A DNA stretch of 64,000 nt from NCBI RefSeq assembly GCF_900163545.1, contig NZ_FUHW01000011.1, positions 31,640-95,639 of the forward strand, given 5' to 3'. The translations under genes were made by a program, and so were the position numbers. A model generated the notes under the pieces. That model searched no databases and was not told the origin of the DNA. It was given only the letters and a program-made list of their open reading frames with translations. Shown here one piece after another: positions 9,413 through 17,925 of the stretch (position 1 is the stretch's first letter; each line of letters starts with the position of its first letter). The stretch comes from Arthrobacter rhombi (lineage in GTDB: Bacteria; Actinomycetota; Actinomycetes; Actinomycetales; Micrococcaceae).

Positions 9413-9515
9413 GAATTCAACTCCAATGGTTTACGAGGCCGCTGGTTGCGGTCCGTAGCGGGGTAACAATATCGGCCAAGCCTAACGTGATCGCCGTGTC
9501 GACCGGCAATTTCCA

Positions 9516-10514
9516 CTAGCGGCGGGCGCTCGCCGGACGTGGCCAACGTCCAGCCGGAATGCTGGCCAGACCGACGGCGGCCAGGGTCAACAAAGTGCCC
9601 AGGACGGTGGCCACGGCAACGATGGTGCCGGGGGCAGGCAGGATCAGGTCGATGGCCAGCGAGCCGATCAGTTGTCCGGCGATCATGCATAATCCGGAGA
9701 TCAGTACGCCCAACGATTTGACCAGCAGGGCACCGATGGCGATGAATACGCAACCGAAGACCCCGCCGGTATACAGCCACCATTGGGGAGGGAACACCAC
9801 CTGGGCTTCGGCACCGATGGAGCTGATACCCCACAGGATGAACAGGGCGGTTCCACCGACGAGGAAGTTGACCAGCGTGGCGGTGATGGGGGTGCCATAG
9901 GCGGCGGTCTGGGTCCCATTCATGGCTTGTTGGAATCCCATGAACAGTCCTGCACTGAACGGCAGGAGCACCGGCACCAGCCAGGAGAGCCCCTGGGTCG
10001 AGGATTCCAGCCGGGGTGAAACCGCCCACAGTACGGCGATGATCATGAGCACGGCTCCGGCCATCCGCCGGGCGGTGATGAAGCGTTTGCCGCCGGGGCC
10101 GAAACCGACCCGGTCGACCATCAGCCCGCTCATGGTCTGCCCGGTCACGATGGCCACGGTGAACAGTGCGACACCGATCAAGGGCACCGCATGGCTCTGC
10201 CCGAAGACGATGTACCCGCCGCTGAGCCCTGCCAGTAGGTACCAGCGAGGAAATTCGCGTCCTGCAACGGCCCGGCGCATGGCCGCCAACCCGGCACGTC
10301 CCCGCGGCAGCAGGACCGAGGTCAGCAGCATGACCACGGTGCCACCGGCGAAACTGATGGCCGCTGCGGCGTTGGCGTCCCCCATCCGTTCGGCCAGCCC
10401 GCCGTTGATCCTGCCTTGGATGGGCATCATCAGTCCGCCGATGATGGCCAGGACCAGCCCGGCCCAGATCGGGAGGTGACGGGCGGTGGTCCTCGGAGCG
10501 GTCACTGGGTTCAT
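9516..10514 (-). CDS. DMT-family transporter, fused YdcZ-like repeats
   Basis: A 332-residue integral membrane protein with about ten hydrophobic helices. It falls into two similar halves starting near IWAGLVLAIIGGLMMPIQGRINGGLAERMG and LVPVLLPFSAGLFMGFQQAMNG. The repeated small-residue pattern fits the DUF606/YdcZ branch of the drug/metabolite transporter superfamily, where the two halves are often separate short genes. Here they are fused. The transported compound is unknown. The ATG at 10514 is 60 bp from the divergent S4-domain gene, so promoters for both must lie in that gap. Confidence 0.75.
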   Translation of the reverse strand: MNPVTAPRTTARHLPIWAGLVLAIIGGLMMPIQGRINGGLAERMGDANAAAAISFAGGTVVMLLTSVLLPRGRAGLAAMRRAVAGREFPRWYLLAGLSGGYIVFGQSHAVPLIGVALFTVAIVTGQTMSGLMVDRVGFGPGGKRFITARRMAGAVLMIIAVLWAVSPRLESSTQGLSWLVPVLLPFSAGLFMGFQQAMNGTQTAAYGTPITATLVNFLVGGTALFILWGISSIGAEAQVVFPPQWWLYTGGVFGCVFIAIGALLVKSLGVLISGLCMIAGQLIGSLAIDLILPAPGTIVAVATVLGTLLTLAAVGLASIPAGRWPRPASARR

Positions 10515-10573
10515 CGCTGGTCATGCTATCCCCGCGGTGGCGGTCGGGCATGCTCGTGACGCAAGATGGACTC

Positions 10574-10801
10574 ATGACAGCAGCTCAGCCCCAGCCCATC
10601 AGCATCCGCGACGAGTCCATCCGTTTGGGGCAGCTGCTCAAGCTGGCGAATCTGGCCGAAGACGGTTTCCATGCCAAGGAACTCATCGAGAACGGGATGG
10701 TGAAGGTCAACGGCGAGATCGAGACCCGCCGAGGTCGGCAGCTGCGGATCGGCGACGTCGTCGGGCTCGGCGACGAGTCAGTGGTCGTGGACGCCGAATA
10801 G
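10574..10801 (+). CDS. Small S4-domain RNA-binding protein (YbcJ/RlbP-like)
   Basis: A 75-residue protein that is essentially one S4 RNA-binding domain, the fold found in ribosomal protein S4 and pseudouridine synthases. The conserved core is IRLGQLLKLANLAEDGFHAKELI followed by GMVKVNGEIETRRGRQL, split as alpha helices then the beta-turn VNG motif. The chosen ATG at 10574 begins MTAAQPQPISIRDESIRLG; longer frames upstream do not look coding. Members of this family bind structured RNA or ribosomal particles, but the exact role here is unknown. Confidence 0.82.
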   Translation: MTAAQPQPISIRDESIRLGQLLKLANLAEDGFHAKELIENGMVKVNGEIETRRGRQLRIGDVVGLGDESVVVDAE

Positions 10802-10822
10802 CTCAGCGGCCGGCGCTATGCC

Positions 10823-11467
10823 CTAGGCCAGGAGGTGGTGGCTCAGGAATTCGCTCACATGTTTCATCTCCGGCTCCGAAACACTGTGGGCCATTCCGGC
10901 ATAGAGCATCTTGGTCAGGTCGGTGTGTTCCCCCGCCCAGTTCAGGGTGAAGTCGATCTTGGCTTCGGTGATCACCGGGTCTGCCTGGCCGCGCCCCCAG
11001 AACATCGGCTTTCGTTCCGCCTTCGTGGCCTCGTCGTCGAAGAATTCGTGCCCGTTGGCTTGGATCGCAAATCCGGAAAGCCCGACGACGGCGTCGATTT
11101 CCTGCGGGCGGTGGCGCAGGACCGAGGTCGCCACGGCCATTCCCATGGAGAAGCCCAAGAGCGTCACCGAGGAGTGCTCTTCCTTCACCTCGTCCAGCCA
11201 CGCCCACACCTGTTGTACCGATTCCACGACCCGCTCCAGCGAATAGTCCAGGTCTTCCATCAGCGGGAACCAGGTGTAGCCCGGGCCCATGGCGTACGGG
11301 GCGCGGACCGAGGCCAGGGTGAATTCCTCCGGCAACATCGGGGCCAGGCCGATCAGGTCCTTCTCGTGGGAGAGATACCCGTGGAAGAGGACCAGCAGAG
11401 GTGTCCCCGCTCGTTCGGACTCGGGACGGGACCAGGCAACGACGGGCCGGGGCAAAGTGTCAGTCAT
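10823..11467 (-). CDS. Alpha/beta hydrolase, phospholipase/carboxylesterase family
   Basis: A 214-residue cytoplasmic esterase. The triad is visible: nucleophile S107 in LLGFSMGM, D163 in WGRGQADPVI and H194 in GMAHSVS. The oxyanion-hole segment is LVLFHGYLSHE near residue 30. This matches the short-chain carboxylesterase/lysophospholipase family related to YpfH and acyl-protein thioesterases. Natural substrate unknown. It is convergent with the S4 gene, with only 21 bp between the stops. Confidence 0.85.
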   Translation of the reverse strand: MTDTLPRPVVAWSRPESERAGTPLLVLFHGYLSHEKDLIGLAPMLPEEFTLASVRAPYAMGPGYTWFPLMEDLDYSLERVVESVQQVWAWLDEVKEEHSSVTLLGFSMGMAVATSVLRHRPQEIDAVVGLSGFAIQANGHEFFDDEATKAERKPMFWGRGQADPVITEAKIDFTLNWAGEHTDLTKMLYAGMAHSVSEPEMKHVSEFLSHHLLA

Positions 11468-11583
11468 GCGGCCATTGAATCATGTGCGACCCTCCGCCAA
11501 CAGGACGCTGCCCGCTGCCCGGCGCGTCTTCCCGGCACCGTCTCGGGGTGGCGAACTCGGGCGCCCAGTGAAACACTGTACCC

Positions 11584-12474
11584 GTGAGTAACCTCGATTC
11601 TTCCTCCACACCCCAGCTGTCAGTCCCCCCGCTTTCGGCCACCGGCGAGGCGCCCCGGCATCCGTGGCGTCGCATGGTCTCCCTGGGCGATTCCTTTACC
11701 GAGGGCATCGGGGATCCGGATCCGCAAAGCCCCGGCGGACACCGGGGCTGGGCCGACCGTATGGCCGAGCAGCTCAGCCGGGAGGTGGAAGACTTCGCCT
11801 ACGCCAACCTCGCGATCCGTGGGCGGCTTCTCGATCAGATCCATGAAGAACAACTCGAACCCGCCTTGGCTCTGCAACCGGACCTGATCACCATCTGTGC
11901 CGGCGGCAACGATGTGCTGCGCCCCGGAGGCGATCCCGATGCTCTGGCGGTGATCATGGACCGGTTCATCGGCGAACTCTCGGCGACCGGGGCCACGCTC
12001 CTGCTCTTCAACGGTCCCGATATCGGCGAAACACCGGTCTTGGGGTCGATGCGCGGCCGTGTGGCGATCTATAACGAGAATTTGCGGGCGATCGGCGCCC
12101 GCCATGACGCGGTCATCGCCGATATGTGGGCCATGCGCGAGCTTCACGAAGCACGGATGTGGGCTCCCGACCGTTTGCACTTCTCGCCCCTGGGCCACCA
12201 CACCATCGCGATGATGGCCCTCAACGCCTTGAACGTTGAGCACGAACTCACGGCGTTGGAGCCCAGCCCTTCGGAGCCCAAACCGTGGCGGGTGGCCCGG
12301 CGTGAGGATCTGGTCTGGGCGCGCACGCATTTGGCCCCGTGGGTGTTGCGGCGGCTAAGGCACCAATCCAGCGGTGACGGAATCACTGCCAAACGGCCGC
12401 AGGCCATGCCCTTCTCCACGGGCGGGACCACCCGCGGTGTGGGCGCCGGCGACCCGCGCAACGAAGCGGACTAG
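11584..12474 (+). CDS. SGNH/GDSL-family hydrolase
   Basis: A 296-residue lipase/esterase-like protein. The four SGNH blocks are present: S37 in VSLGDSFTEG, the glycine in NLAIRGR near 79, N109 in ICAGGND, and D196/H199 in PDRLHF. No signal peptide or lipobox is seen; the first 28 residues are Ser/Pro-rich and the last 50 are Arg-rich and low in conservation. The start is a GTG at 11584. Acyl or acetyl esterase activity is expected but the substrate is unknown. It converges with metX, 18 bp between stops. Confidence 0.85.
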   Translation: MSNLDSSSTPQLSVPPLSATGEAPRHPWRRMVSLGDSFTEGIGDPDPQSPGGHRGWADRMAEQLSREVEDFAYANLAIRGRLLDQIHEEQLEPALALQPDLITICAGGNDVLRPGGDPDALAVIMDRFIGELSATGATLLLFNGPDIGETPVLGSMRGRVAIYNENLRAIGARHDAVIADMWAMRELHEARMWAPDRLHFSPLGHHTIAMMALNALNVEHELTALEPSPSEPKPWRVARREDLVWARTHLAPWVLRRLRHQSSGDGITAKRPQAMPFSTGGTTRGVGAGDPRNEAD

Positions 12475-12492
12475 CCCTTCGGCCCGGGCCCC

Positions 12493-13689
12493 TCAGGCGT
12501 AGAAACCCGAACGCAGCACATGATTCAACTGTTCGATATCGGTCAGGAAGCCATCGTGGCCGATCGGTGAATGGATGTACTGGACCTGCGGTTTTCCCGG
12601 CAGCGCTGCTGCCAGCCGTTCGGACTGGTGGGGACCGTAGAGCCGGTCGCTGTCGACGGCGGCGACCAGGAATTCCACCCCGTCGCTCCGGCGCAAGGCC
12701 GCTTCGACTCCGCCCCTCCCCCGTCCGACGTCGTGCCCCACCAACGCTTCGGTGAGCACCATATAGGAGTTGGCGTCGAATCGGGTCACCAGTTTTCCTG
12801 CCTGATGGTCCAGATAGCTTTCAACCTGGTATCGGCCCCGGGCGAAGCCGGGACTGCCGAAGGGGTCCTCGTCGGCCTGGCCTTCGTGCCCGAAACGGAT
12901 TTCCAGCTCCGGTTCGGAACGGTAGGTGATATGCGCCAACCGACGGGCGATTCCCAGCCCCGTCAGAGGTCCGCTGCCGCTGCCGCGCGGCAGGGTGCCG
13001 ATGGCGTCGATCGATCCTGCCAAGGACACCGATCCGTAGAAGTCCCCGCCGTTGAAGTCGGGGTCCAGACGGATGGCCTGGGTCTGGATCTGTCCGAACG
13101 CGACCTGTTCGGCCGAGGCCACGGCGGTCGCCGCGATCACGGCGCACCGGGCCACCCGTTCGGGGTATTCCACGGCCCATTCCAGCGCCCGCGCCCCGCC
13201 GAGGGAACCGCCCAGGACGGAATGCCAGCGCGTAATGCCCAAGTAGTCGGCCAGCCGGGCCTCGGTACGCACCGAGTCCCGCACCGTGGTGAACGGGAAA
13301 CGCGAGCCCCAGGCGCGCCCGTCGGGGTCCAGGCTGGAAGGTCCGCTGGAGCCGTAGCAGCCGCCCACCATATTCGGCGCCACGACGAAAAACCTGTCGG
13401 TGTCGATCGTCTTGCCGGGCCCGACGAGGCCTTCCCACCAGCCTTCTTCCTGACTATGACCGCGGGAGACATGGGTGTCCCCCGTGAGGGCATGGAGCAG
13501 GAGCACCGCGTTGGATGCCTGGGCGTCGAGGGTACCCCAGGTTTCATAGCCGATCGTGACCTCGGGCAGCCAGCCTCCGGTGTCGAACCGGTAGCCGCCG
13601 ATGGGCAGGCATTTGAGGATCCCGTCGCGGATCAGCGGCGTTCCGGGGGCCCGACGTCGTTCCCTCACGTCACCAACGCCCTGACTCAC
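12493..13689 (-). CDS. metX: Homoserine O-acetyltransferase
   Basis: Transfers an acetyl group from acetyl-CoA to L-homoserine, the first committed step of methionine synthesis by the acetyl route. The 398-residue alpha/beta hydrolase-fold protein has nucleophile S162 in VLGGSLGGARALEW, preceded by the family markers NAVLLLHALTGD near 60-70 and NMVGGCYGSSGPSS near 106-119. The catalytic His is in IGHDGFLTD near the C-terminus. A GTG start at 13689 overlaps the metY stop by 4 bp (GTGA), so translation is probably coupled. Both genes are expected to be under the SAM-IV riboswitch upstream of metY. Succinyl- rather than acetyl-CoA use cannot be excluded from motifs alone. Confidence 0.93.
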   Translation of the reverse strand: MSQGVGDVRERRRAPGTPLIRDGILKCLPIGGYRFDTGGWLPEVTIGYETWGTLDAQASNAVLLLHALTGDTHVSRGHSQEEGWWEGLVGPGKTIDTDRFFVVAPNMVGGCYGSSGPSSLDPDGRAWGSRFPFTTVRDSVRTEARLADYLGITRWHSVLGGSLGGARALEWAVEYPERVARCAVIAATAVASAEQVAFGQIQTQAIRLDPDFNGGDFYGSVSLAGSIDAIGTLPRGSGSGPLTGLGIARRLAHITYRSEPELEIRFGHEGQADEDPFGSPGFARGRYQVESYLDHQAGKLVTRFDANSYMVLTEALVGHDVGRGRGGVEAALRRSDGVEFLVAAVDSDRLYGPHQSERLAAALPGKPQVQYIHSPIGHDGFLTDIEQLNHVLRSGFYA

Positions 13690-15050
13690 CGGACTGCCTG
13701 GACTTCCGGGACGTCCCCGGCGGCGACATCTGCAGCTGCGGCGGCGGCGGCAGCGAAACCGATCTCAAGGTCCGCGATGATGTCGTCGATATATTCGATG
13801 CCCACCGAGAGCCGCACCAGTCCGGAGCTCACCCCTGCTGCCGCGCGTTCGGGCTCGGAGAGCTGGGAGTGGGTGGTGGAGGCCGGGTGGATCACCAGGG
13901 AGCGCACATCGCCGATATTCGCGACATTGGAGTGCAATTCCAGTCCGTCGACGAAGGCCCGACCTGCCGGCTCACCACCGGCGATCTCAAAGGCCAGGAC
14001 CGCTCCGACGCCCCGCGGAGCGTATTTGCGGCCCAGTTCGTACCAGGGGCTGGAGGGCAGACCGGCGAAGGCCACGGAATCGACCTGGCCGTGGGCCTCG
14101 AGCCATTCGGCGACTTTTTGCGCGTTCTCCACATGGCGTTCCATGCGCAGGCTCAGGGTTTCCAGACCCTGGGCGATGAGGAACGCGTTGAACGGGGACA
14201 CCGCAGAACCCAGATCGCGCAGGAGCTGGACGCGCGCCTTGAGGATGAACGCCAGGTTCGCCCCCAGGGCACCGCCGACCCCGAGATCCCGGGCGAAAAC
14301 CAGCCCGTTGTAGGACTCGTCGGGAGTGTTGAATTCCGGGAAGCGCTCCGGGTCTGCCGCGAAGTCGAAGTTGCCCGAATCCACGATGACCCCGGCGACG
14401 GAGGTTCCGTGTCCGCCCAGGTACTTCGTGGCCGAGTGCACCACGATATCGGCACCGAATTCGATGGGACGGACCAGGTACGGAGTAGCCAAGGTGTTGT
14501 CCACGATCAGCGGTACCCCCACCTCGTGAGCCACCGCGCTGACGCCCTCGACATCGAGCACGTCCTGGCGTGGGTTGGAAACGACTTCCCCGAAAAAGGC
14601 CTTCGTCCCGGGCTTCACGGCGGCCCGCCAGGAGTCCAGGCTGTCAGAGTCCTCCACGAAAGTGACCTCGATGCCCAAACGCTTCAGGGTGTGCTTGAAC
14701 AGGTTCTGTGTTCCCCCGTAGAGGCTGGGGCTGGCCACGATATGGTCGCCGGCCCCTGCGAGGTTGAGGATCGAGAGCGTGGTCGCCGCCTGGCCTGAGG
14801 CCAGTAGCAGCGCTCCGACACCACCTTCGAGGTCGGCGATCCGCGTTTCGACGGCTTCCTGGGTCGGGTTGCCGATGCGGGTGTAGATCGGTTCGAGTTC
14901 CTTCAGCGCAAAGCGTGCTGCGGCACTCTCGGCACTGGGGAAGACATACGACGTCGTCTGGTAGATCGGCAGCGCCCGGGCTCCGGTGGTGGGATCCGGA
15001 GCCTGACCGGCGTGGACCTGACGAGTTTCAAAAGACCATGATGCAGACAT
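13686..15050 (-). CDS. metY: O-acetylhomoserine sulfhydrylase (aminocarboxypropyltransferase)
   Basis: A PLP enzyme of the Cys/Met metabolism family that makes homocysteine directly from O-acetylhomoserine and sulfide. The 454-residue protein begins ETRQVHAGQAPDPTTGARA and IYQTTSYVF, which is typical of MetY and distinguishes it from MetB. The PLP lysine lies in VVHSATKYLGGHG, and YTRIGNPT is near residue 55. An Ala-rich run sits near the C-terminus. It is the first gene of the metY-metX operon, and its leader carries a SAM-IV riboswitch, so expression should fall when S-adenosylmethionine is plentiful. Confidence 0.94.
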   Translation of the reverse strand: MSASWSFETRQVHAGQAPDPTTGARALPIYQTTSYVFPSAESAAARFALKELEPIYTRIGNPTQEAVETRIADLEGGVGALLLASGQAATTLSILNLAGAGDHIVASPSLYGGTQNLFKHTLKRLGIEVTFVEDSDSLDSWRAAVKPGTKAFFGEVVSNPRQDVLDVEGVSAVAHEVGVPLIVDNTLATPYLVRPIEFGADIVVHSATKYLGGHGTSVAGVIVDSGNFDFAADPERFPEFNTPDESYNGLVFARDLGVGGALGANLAFILKARVQLLRDLGSAVSPFNAFLIAQGLETLSLRMERHVENAQKVAEWLEAHGQVDSVAFAGLPSSPWYELGRKYAPRGVGAVLAFEIAGGEPAGRAFVDGLELHSNVANIGDVRSLVIHPASTTHSQLSEPERAAAGVSSGLVRLSVGIEYIDDIIADLEIGFAAAAAAAADVAAGDVPEVQAVR

Positions 15051-15129
15051 TTCTGTCCCCTTCTACGACTCAGGGGCCCCTGTTCCACGGCGGTACCCGG
15101 GAGGGTATGCCGGGAGGTGACCCGCGCTT

Positions 15130-15240
15130 GTCCGTTCTCCTGGTGGAGGCGAACCTGGTCTTCACCCGGGGCACCCCACCGCGAGTGGAGGGTTGCCGGC
15201 CAGCAAACCGGGGTTTCGCGCTGGCACTCATGACCTGCCA
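15130..15240 (-). promoter_or_regulatory. SAM-IV riboswitch in the metY leader
   Basis: The minus strand contains, in order, GGTCATGAGTGCCAGCG, AAACCCCGG, TTGCTGGCCGGCAACCCTCC, CGCGGTGGGGTGCCCCGGGT and a closing GACC. This is the conserved core of the actinobacterial SAM-IV class: a P1 helix GGTC/GACC, the GCCAGC...GCTGGC helix, the GGCAACCCTCC ligand-pocket strand and the GGTGGGGTGCC strand. A further small hairpin (CTCC-N4-GGAG) follows. It lies about 80 nt before the metY start. Expected effect: SAM binding reduces expression of metY-metX. The outer edges are approximate. Confidence 0.88.
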
Positions 15241-15389
15241 CCAGTGTTCTAGATCGGGCCTGACCCCGCAACAAATTCGCACCAATATGACCGCAGTGCG
15301 CAACATTCGCCGTCGTCCCCCACTTTTTCCTGTGCGCGGCTGGCCCTTTCCGGGCCTCGAGACGGTCGTCACATAAAACGATAAATAGT

Positions 15390-15409
15390 GACTTAGGCAA
15401 CCCTAAGTC
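15390..15409. promoter_or_regulatory. Perfect inverted repeat upstream of VOC gene, operator candidate
   Basis: GACTTAGG-N4-CCTAAGTC is a perfect 8-4-8 palindrome, 33 bp before the ATG of the VOC gene. It is next to an AT-rich stretch (ATAAAACGATAAATAG) that could hold the -10 element. TTAGG/CCTAA half sites recall DtxR/IdeR iron boxes, but the 4-bp spacing is shorter than the usual box, so that identity is doubtful. Confidence 0.5.
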
Positions 15410-15442
15410 GAGACGCACCTCACAAAGTGCGATCATGAAGCC

Positions 15443-16087
15443 ATGATGAGGTTGGATCACGTTTCATACGCATGTGGACCAGACGGGTTGGCCGCAACGG
15501 CCGCCCGTGTCGGCAAGACTCTGGGGATCGAGTCCGTCAAGGGAGGCATTCATCCCCGCTTCGGGACCAGGAACGTTATTTTCCCGTTGAAGAACACCCA
15601 ATACCTGGAAGTGGTGGAAGTCCTGGACCACCCGTCCTCGGATAAGGCGCCGTTCGGGCAGGCCGTCCGTGCCCGCTCGGAGATGGGTGGCGGTTGGATG
15701 GGCTGGTGCGTCGCCGTTGACGATCTGGCACCGTTCGAGGAGCGTCTGGGCCGGTCATCGGTCCCGGGCAACCGCAAATTCCCTGACGGTCAGGAACTGA
15801 CGTGGCAGCAAATCGGGATCAAGGGTCTGATCGCCGACCCGCAGGTGCCGTATATGCTGCGCTGGGATACCGGCACCGAGGACCTGCACCCCTCCCGGGC
15901 CCTGGAACCCCAGGGCAGCATCTCGGGTATTTCCATTGCCGGCTCGGTGGAACGGGTCAGGGAATGGCTGGGCACCCCCTCGGAGTCGCCGCTCGGCGAA
16001 GTCGAGGTCCAGTGGGAGGCCCCCAACGGCACTCCGGGCATCATGTCGGTGACTTTTGAGACCCCTTCGGGGACGATCACCCTCTAA
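15443..16087 (+). CDS. VOC-family (glyoxalase-like) protein
   Basis: A 214-residue protein with the vicinal-oxygen-chelate fold arrangement. It begins MMRLDHVSYACGPDGLAATA, the usual first beta-alpha unit with a metal-ligand His at position 6, and continues with the paired strands NTQYLEVVEVLD; a second, diverged repeat begins near ISGISIAGSVERVREWLG. Such proteins include dioxygenases, isomerases and fosfomycin-type resistance enzymes, and none can be chosen here. It is a single gene divergent from metY, with a palindrome in its promoter region and a strong terminator after it. Confidence 0.72.
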   Translation: MMRLDHVSYACGPDGLAATAARVGKTLGIESVKGGIHPRFGTRNVIFPLKNTQYLEVVEVLDHPSSDKAPFGQAVRARSEMGGGWMGWCVAVDDLAPFEERLGRSSVPGNRKFPDGQELTWQQIGIKGLIADPQVPYMLRWDTGTEDLHPSRALEPQGSISGISIAGSVERVREWLGTPSESPLGEVEVQWEAPNGTPGIMSVTFETPSGTITL

Positions 16088-16110
16088 ACCGGTGACCGAC
16101 CACAACACCG

Positions 16111-16144
16111 AACGACGGCGGCCCGCGGGCCGCCGTCGTTTTCG
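16111..16144 (+). terminator. Rho-independent terminator after VOC gene
   Basis: A perfect 13-bp stem, AACGACGGCGGCC against GGCCGCCGTCGTT with a 4-nt loop, is followed by TTTTCGTGTTGT on the plus strand, 23 bp beyond the stop. It also lies near the end of the convergent hydrolase gene. Confidence 0.9.
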
Positions 16145-16165
16145 TGTTGTGGGTGCCGTCTGTGT

Positions 16166-17326
16166 TCAGTGGCGCGGGGCCGCCGCAAAGGGGCCGTTGA
16201 CGCTGAACGCATAATCGGCGAAGCGATCGCCGATCAGCTGATGCGTTGCGGCGTCGGGGTGCAGGTTGTCCGGCAGCGGCAGGTCGTTTTCATCCGAGGC
16301 CCCATACAGGCCCAGCCCGTCGAGGAAGTACAGATTCCGGTCTTCCTCCCGGTGCTCCATGAGTGAGTGCATTTCGCGGCGGATGACTTCCAAGGTCAGC
16401 CGTCCCGCCGATTCATCCCCTGGGGTCCCCGTCGCGGTGAACTTGACCTGGCTCGTCCCCAGGCTCTCCGGGGCGATCGCGCCGGGGCCTGAAGTGCTTT
16501 CGTGGATCGGGCAGAAGATCGGGGAGATCAGTACCATCGGCGTGGTGGGATGCCCGTCGCGGATCGTGTCCAGGAATCCGTGGATGGCCGGGACCAACGC
16601 CCGCACGCGCATCGCATCGGTGTTCACGATGTTGATGCCGAAGTTCAGGCTGACCAGATCCGCCGGCGTATCGCGGATCACCCGCGCCATGAACGGGTCC
16701 ACGATACTGCTGCCCCCTAACCCGAGGTTGCGTAGCTCCACGCCTCCGCGCCGGGCTGCCACGGCGGGCCAGATCCCCGCGGGTGCCGCAGCGTTCGAGC
16801 CCTGGCTGATGGAGCTGCCGTGGTGGACCCAGAGCGGACGGTCGGGCTCGATGGGCTGCAGCGGGGCGTCGGAGCGCAGGCCGATCAGCTCGAGGGCCTC
16901 GTTATGGGGCAACCAGATCTCCACGCGTTTCTGCCCCGCGGGCAGTCCGTGAAGCACGGTGGTGTGGGAGGGGCCGGGGACCTGCTCGACCGCGCCGGTG
17001 GCTAGGTCTACTTCCATGGCGTCCCCGCCCGCGAGCGGTTCGATGCTCCAGGGCTGGTCATCGATGAGGACCTGCAGGCAGCCGCGTGGCCGGTCTGCTC
17101 CGCGGTAGACCACCCGACTCGGATGTGTTTCCAACGCCATCTGGGAGGCCTCCGTCGTGAAGGCCAGCCGAACCCCCGAGGGCTGGACCTCCATGGACAG
17201 CAATTGTGGGTCGGGGTATTGCGTCCGCACCCAGGTCGGCAGGCGATGTGGCGTGAGGCCGCGCGGGGTTTCTTCGAGTTCAGAGATGCCCCGGACGAGG
17301 TCTGCGGTGATGTCGGTAGTGATCAT
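16166..17326 (-). CDS. Two-domain SGNH/GDSL hydrolase
   Basis: A 386-residue protein. Residues 1-155 form a beta-rich, carbohydrate-esterase-like N-terminal domain, and residues 163-386 the SGNH hydrolase domain. The nucleophile serine is in WVHHGSSISQGSNA near 171-172, the block-III Asn in LNFGINIVN, and the catalytic Asp/His in PDNLHPDAA close to the C-terminus. No signal peptide is seen. The ATG at 17326 overlaps the tetR stop (ATGA) and has GCAGGAG 8 bp upstream, so this start is preferred over ATGs further upstream. Because it is translationally coupled to the TetR gene, its expression should respond to that regulator's ligand. Substrate unknown. Confidence 0.8.
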   Translation of the reverse strand: MITTDITADLVRGISELEETPRGLTPHRLPTWVRTQYPDPQLLSMEVQPSGVRLAFTTEASQMALETHPSRVVYRGADRPRGCLQVLIDDQPWSIEPLAGGDAMEVDLATGAVEQVPGPSHTTVLHGLPAGQKRVEIWLPHNEALELIGLRSDAPLQPIEPDRPLWVHHGSSISQGSNAAAPAGIWPAVAARRGGVELRNLGLGGSSIVDPFMARVIRDTPADLVSLNFGINIVNTDAMRVRALVPAIHGFLDTIRDGHPTTPMVLISPIFCPIHESTSGPGAIAPESLGTSQVKFTATGTPGDESAGRLTLEVIRREMHSLMEHREEDRNLYFLDGLGLYGASDENDLPLPDNLHPDAATHQLIGDRFADYAFSVNGPFAAAPRH

Positions 17327-17910
17327 GAGTGCTCCTGCTCTGATGTGGTGGGCCAGCTGGCCAAGGCGCGGTCGAGGGCGTCCAGGGCGCGGTGCCAAGA
17401 CCTGCGGGTCTGCTCGTCGCGGTGTTCGAAGGAGGAAGCCCGGTCCAGGGCCAAGAACCCGTTGACCGTGGCGCCCATGAAGCGGGTCGCGTGCACCAGT
17501 TCGGTCTCCGGCAGGCGGTAGCCGCGAAGCACCGAGAAGGTGAGGTCAACGAGGCGGACGGCCCCCGCGGATCGGGCGGTCTTCGGTGTGGCAGGCCGCG
17601 CCAGGACGGCCCATCTGCCGGGGTGCTGCCCGGCGAAGTCGCGCTGGGCTTCGCCCAGACCGACGAGCGCCTCGTAACCGGAGCGCCCAGCAATCCCCGC
17701 GGCCACCGCCTCAGCCACCTCGCCGAGGACGAGTTCGTGCAACCCGTCCAGCAGGGCTGCCAGATCCTTGACGTGCGAGTAGAGGCTGGCGGGGCGGACG
17801 CCCACCTCCCGGGCCAACGCCGAGACCGTGATGGCCTCGAAGCCATCCCGGTCAGCCAGCTCGGCGGCTGCCTGGACCACTGCTGCGTAATGAAGGGGTG
17901 CCCGTTTCAT
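17323..17910 (-). CDS. TetR-family transcriptional regulator
   Basis: A 195-residue repressor-like protein. The N-terminal helix-turn-helix spans about residues 8-52, with FEAITVSALAREVGVRPASL and YSHVKDLAALLDGL as the recognition and following helices. The C-terminal ligand domain contains TFSVLRGYRLPE and the RFMGATVNGFLAL stretch of the WHG/TetR_C type. It is the first gene of a two-gene unit with the SGNH hydrolase. Repeats directly upstream of its ATG (17926-17956) are good candidates for its own operator. Ligand unknown. Confidence 0.87.
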   Translation of the reverse strand: MKRAPLHYAAVVQAAAELADRDGFEAITVSALAREVGVRPASLYSHVKDLAALLDGLHELVLGEVAEAVAAGIAGRSGYEALVGLGEAQRDFAGQHPGRWAVLARPATPKTARSAGAVRLVDLTFSVLRGYRLPETELVHATRFMGATVNGFLALDRASSFEHRDEQTRRSWHRALDALDRALASWPTTSEQEHS

Positions 17911-17925
17911 GCACCAAACCTATAC

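Noticed and set aside
9413..9515. A T-box or other RNA leader before glyS
   Set aside because: No T-box sequence or specifier-like stem was visible in the 100 bp before the start.
9166..10575. A 469-codon minus-strand frame overlapping the DMT gene and the glyS 5' end
   Set aside because: Composition is Arg/His/Pro-rich shadow coding without domains; the overlapped genes have clear family motifs.
12571..14313. A 580-codon plus-strand frame opposite metX and metY
   Set aside because: Antisense to two well-supported enzymes and without family features.
15390..15409. Calling the palindrome a DtxR/IdeR iron box
   Set aside because: The half sites fit but the spacing (4 bp instead of about 9) does not; kept only as an unassigned operator candidate.
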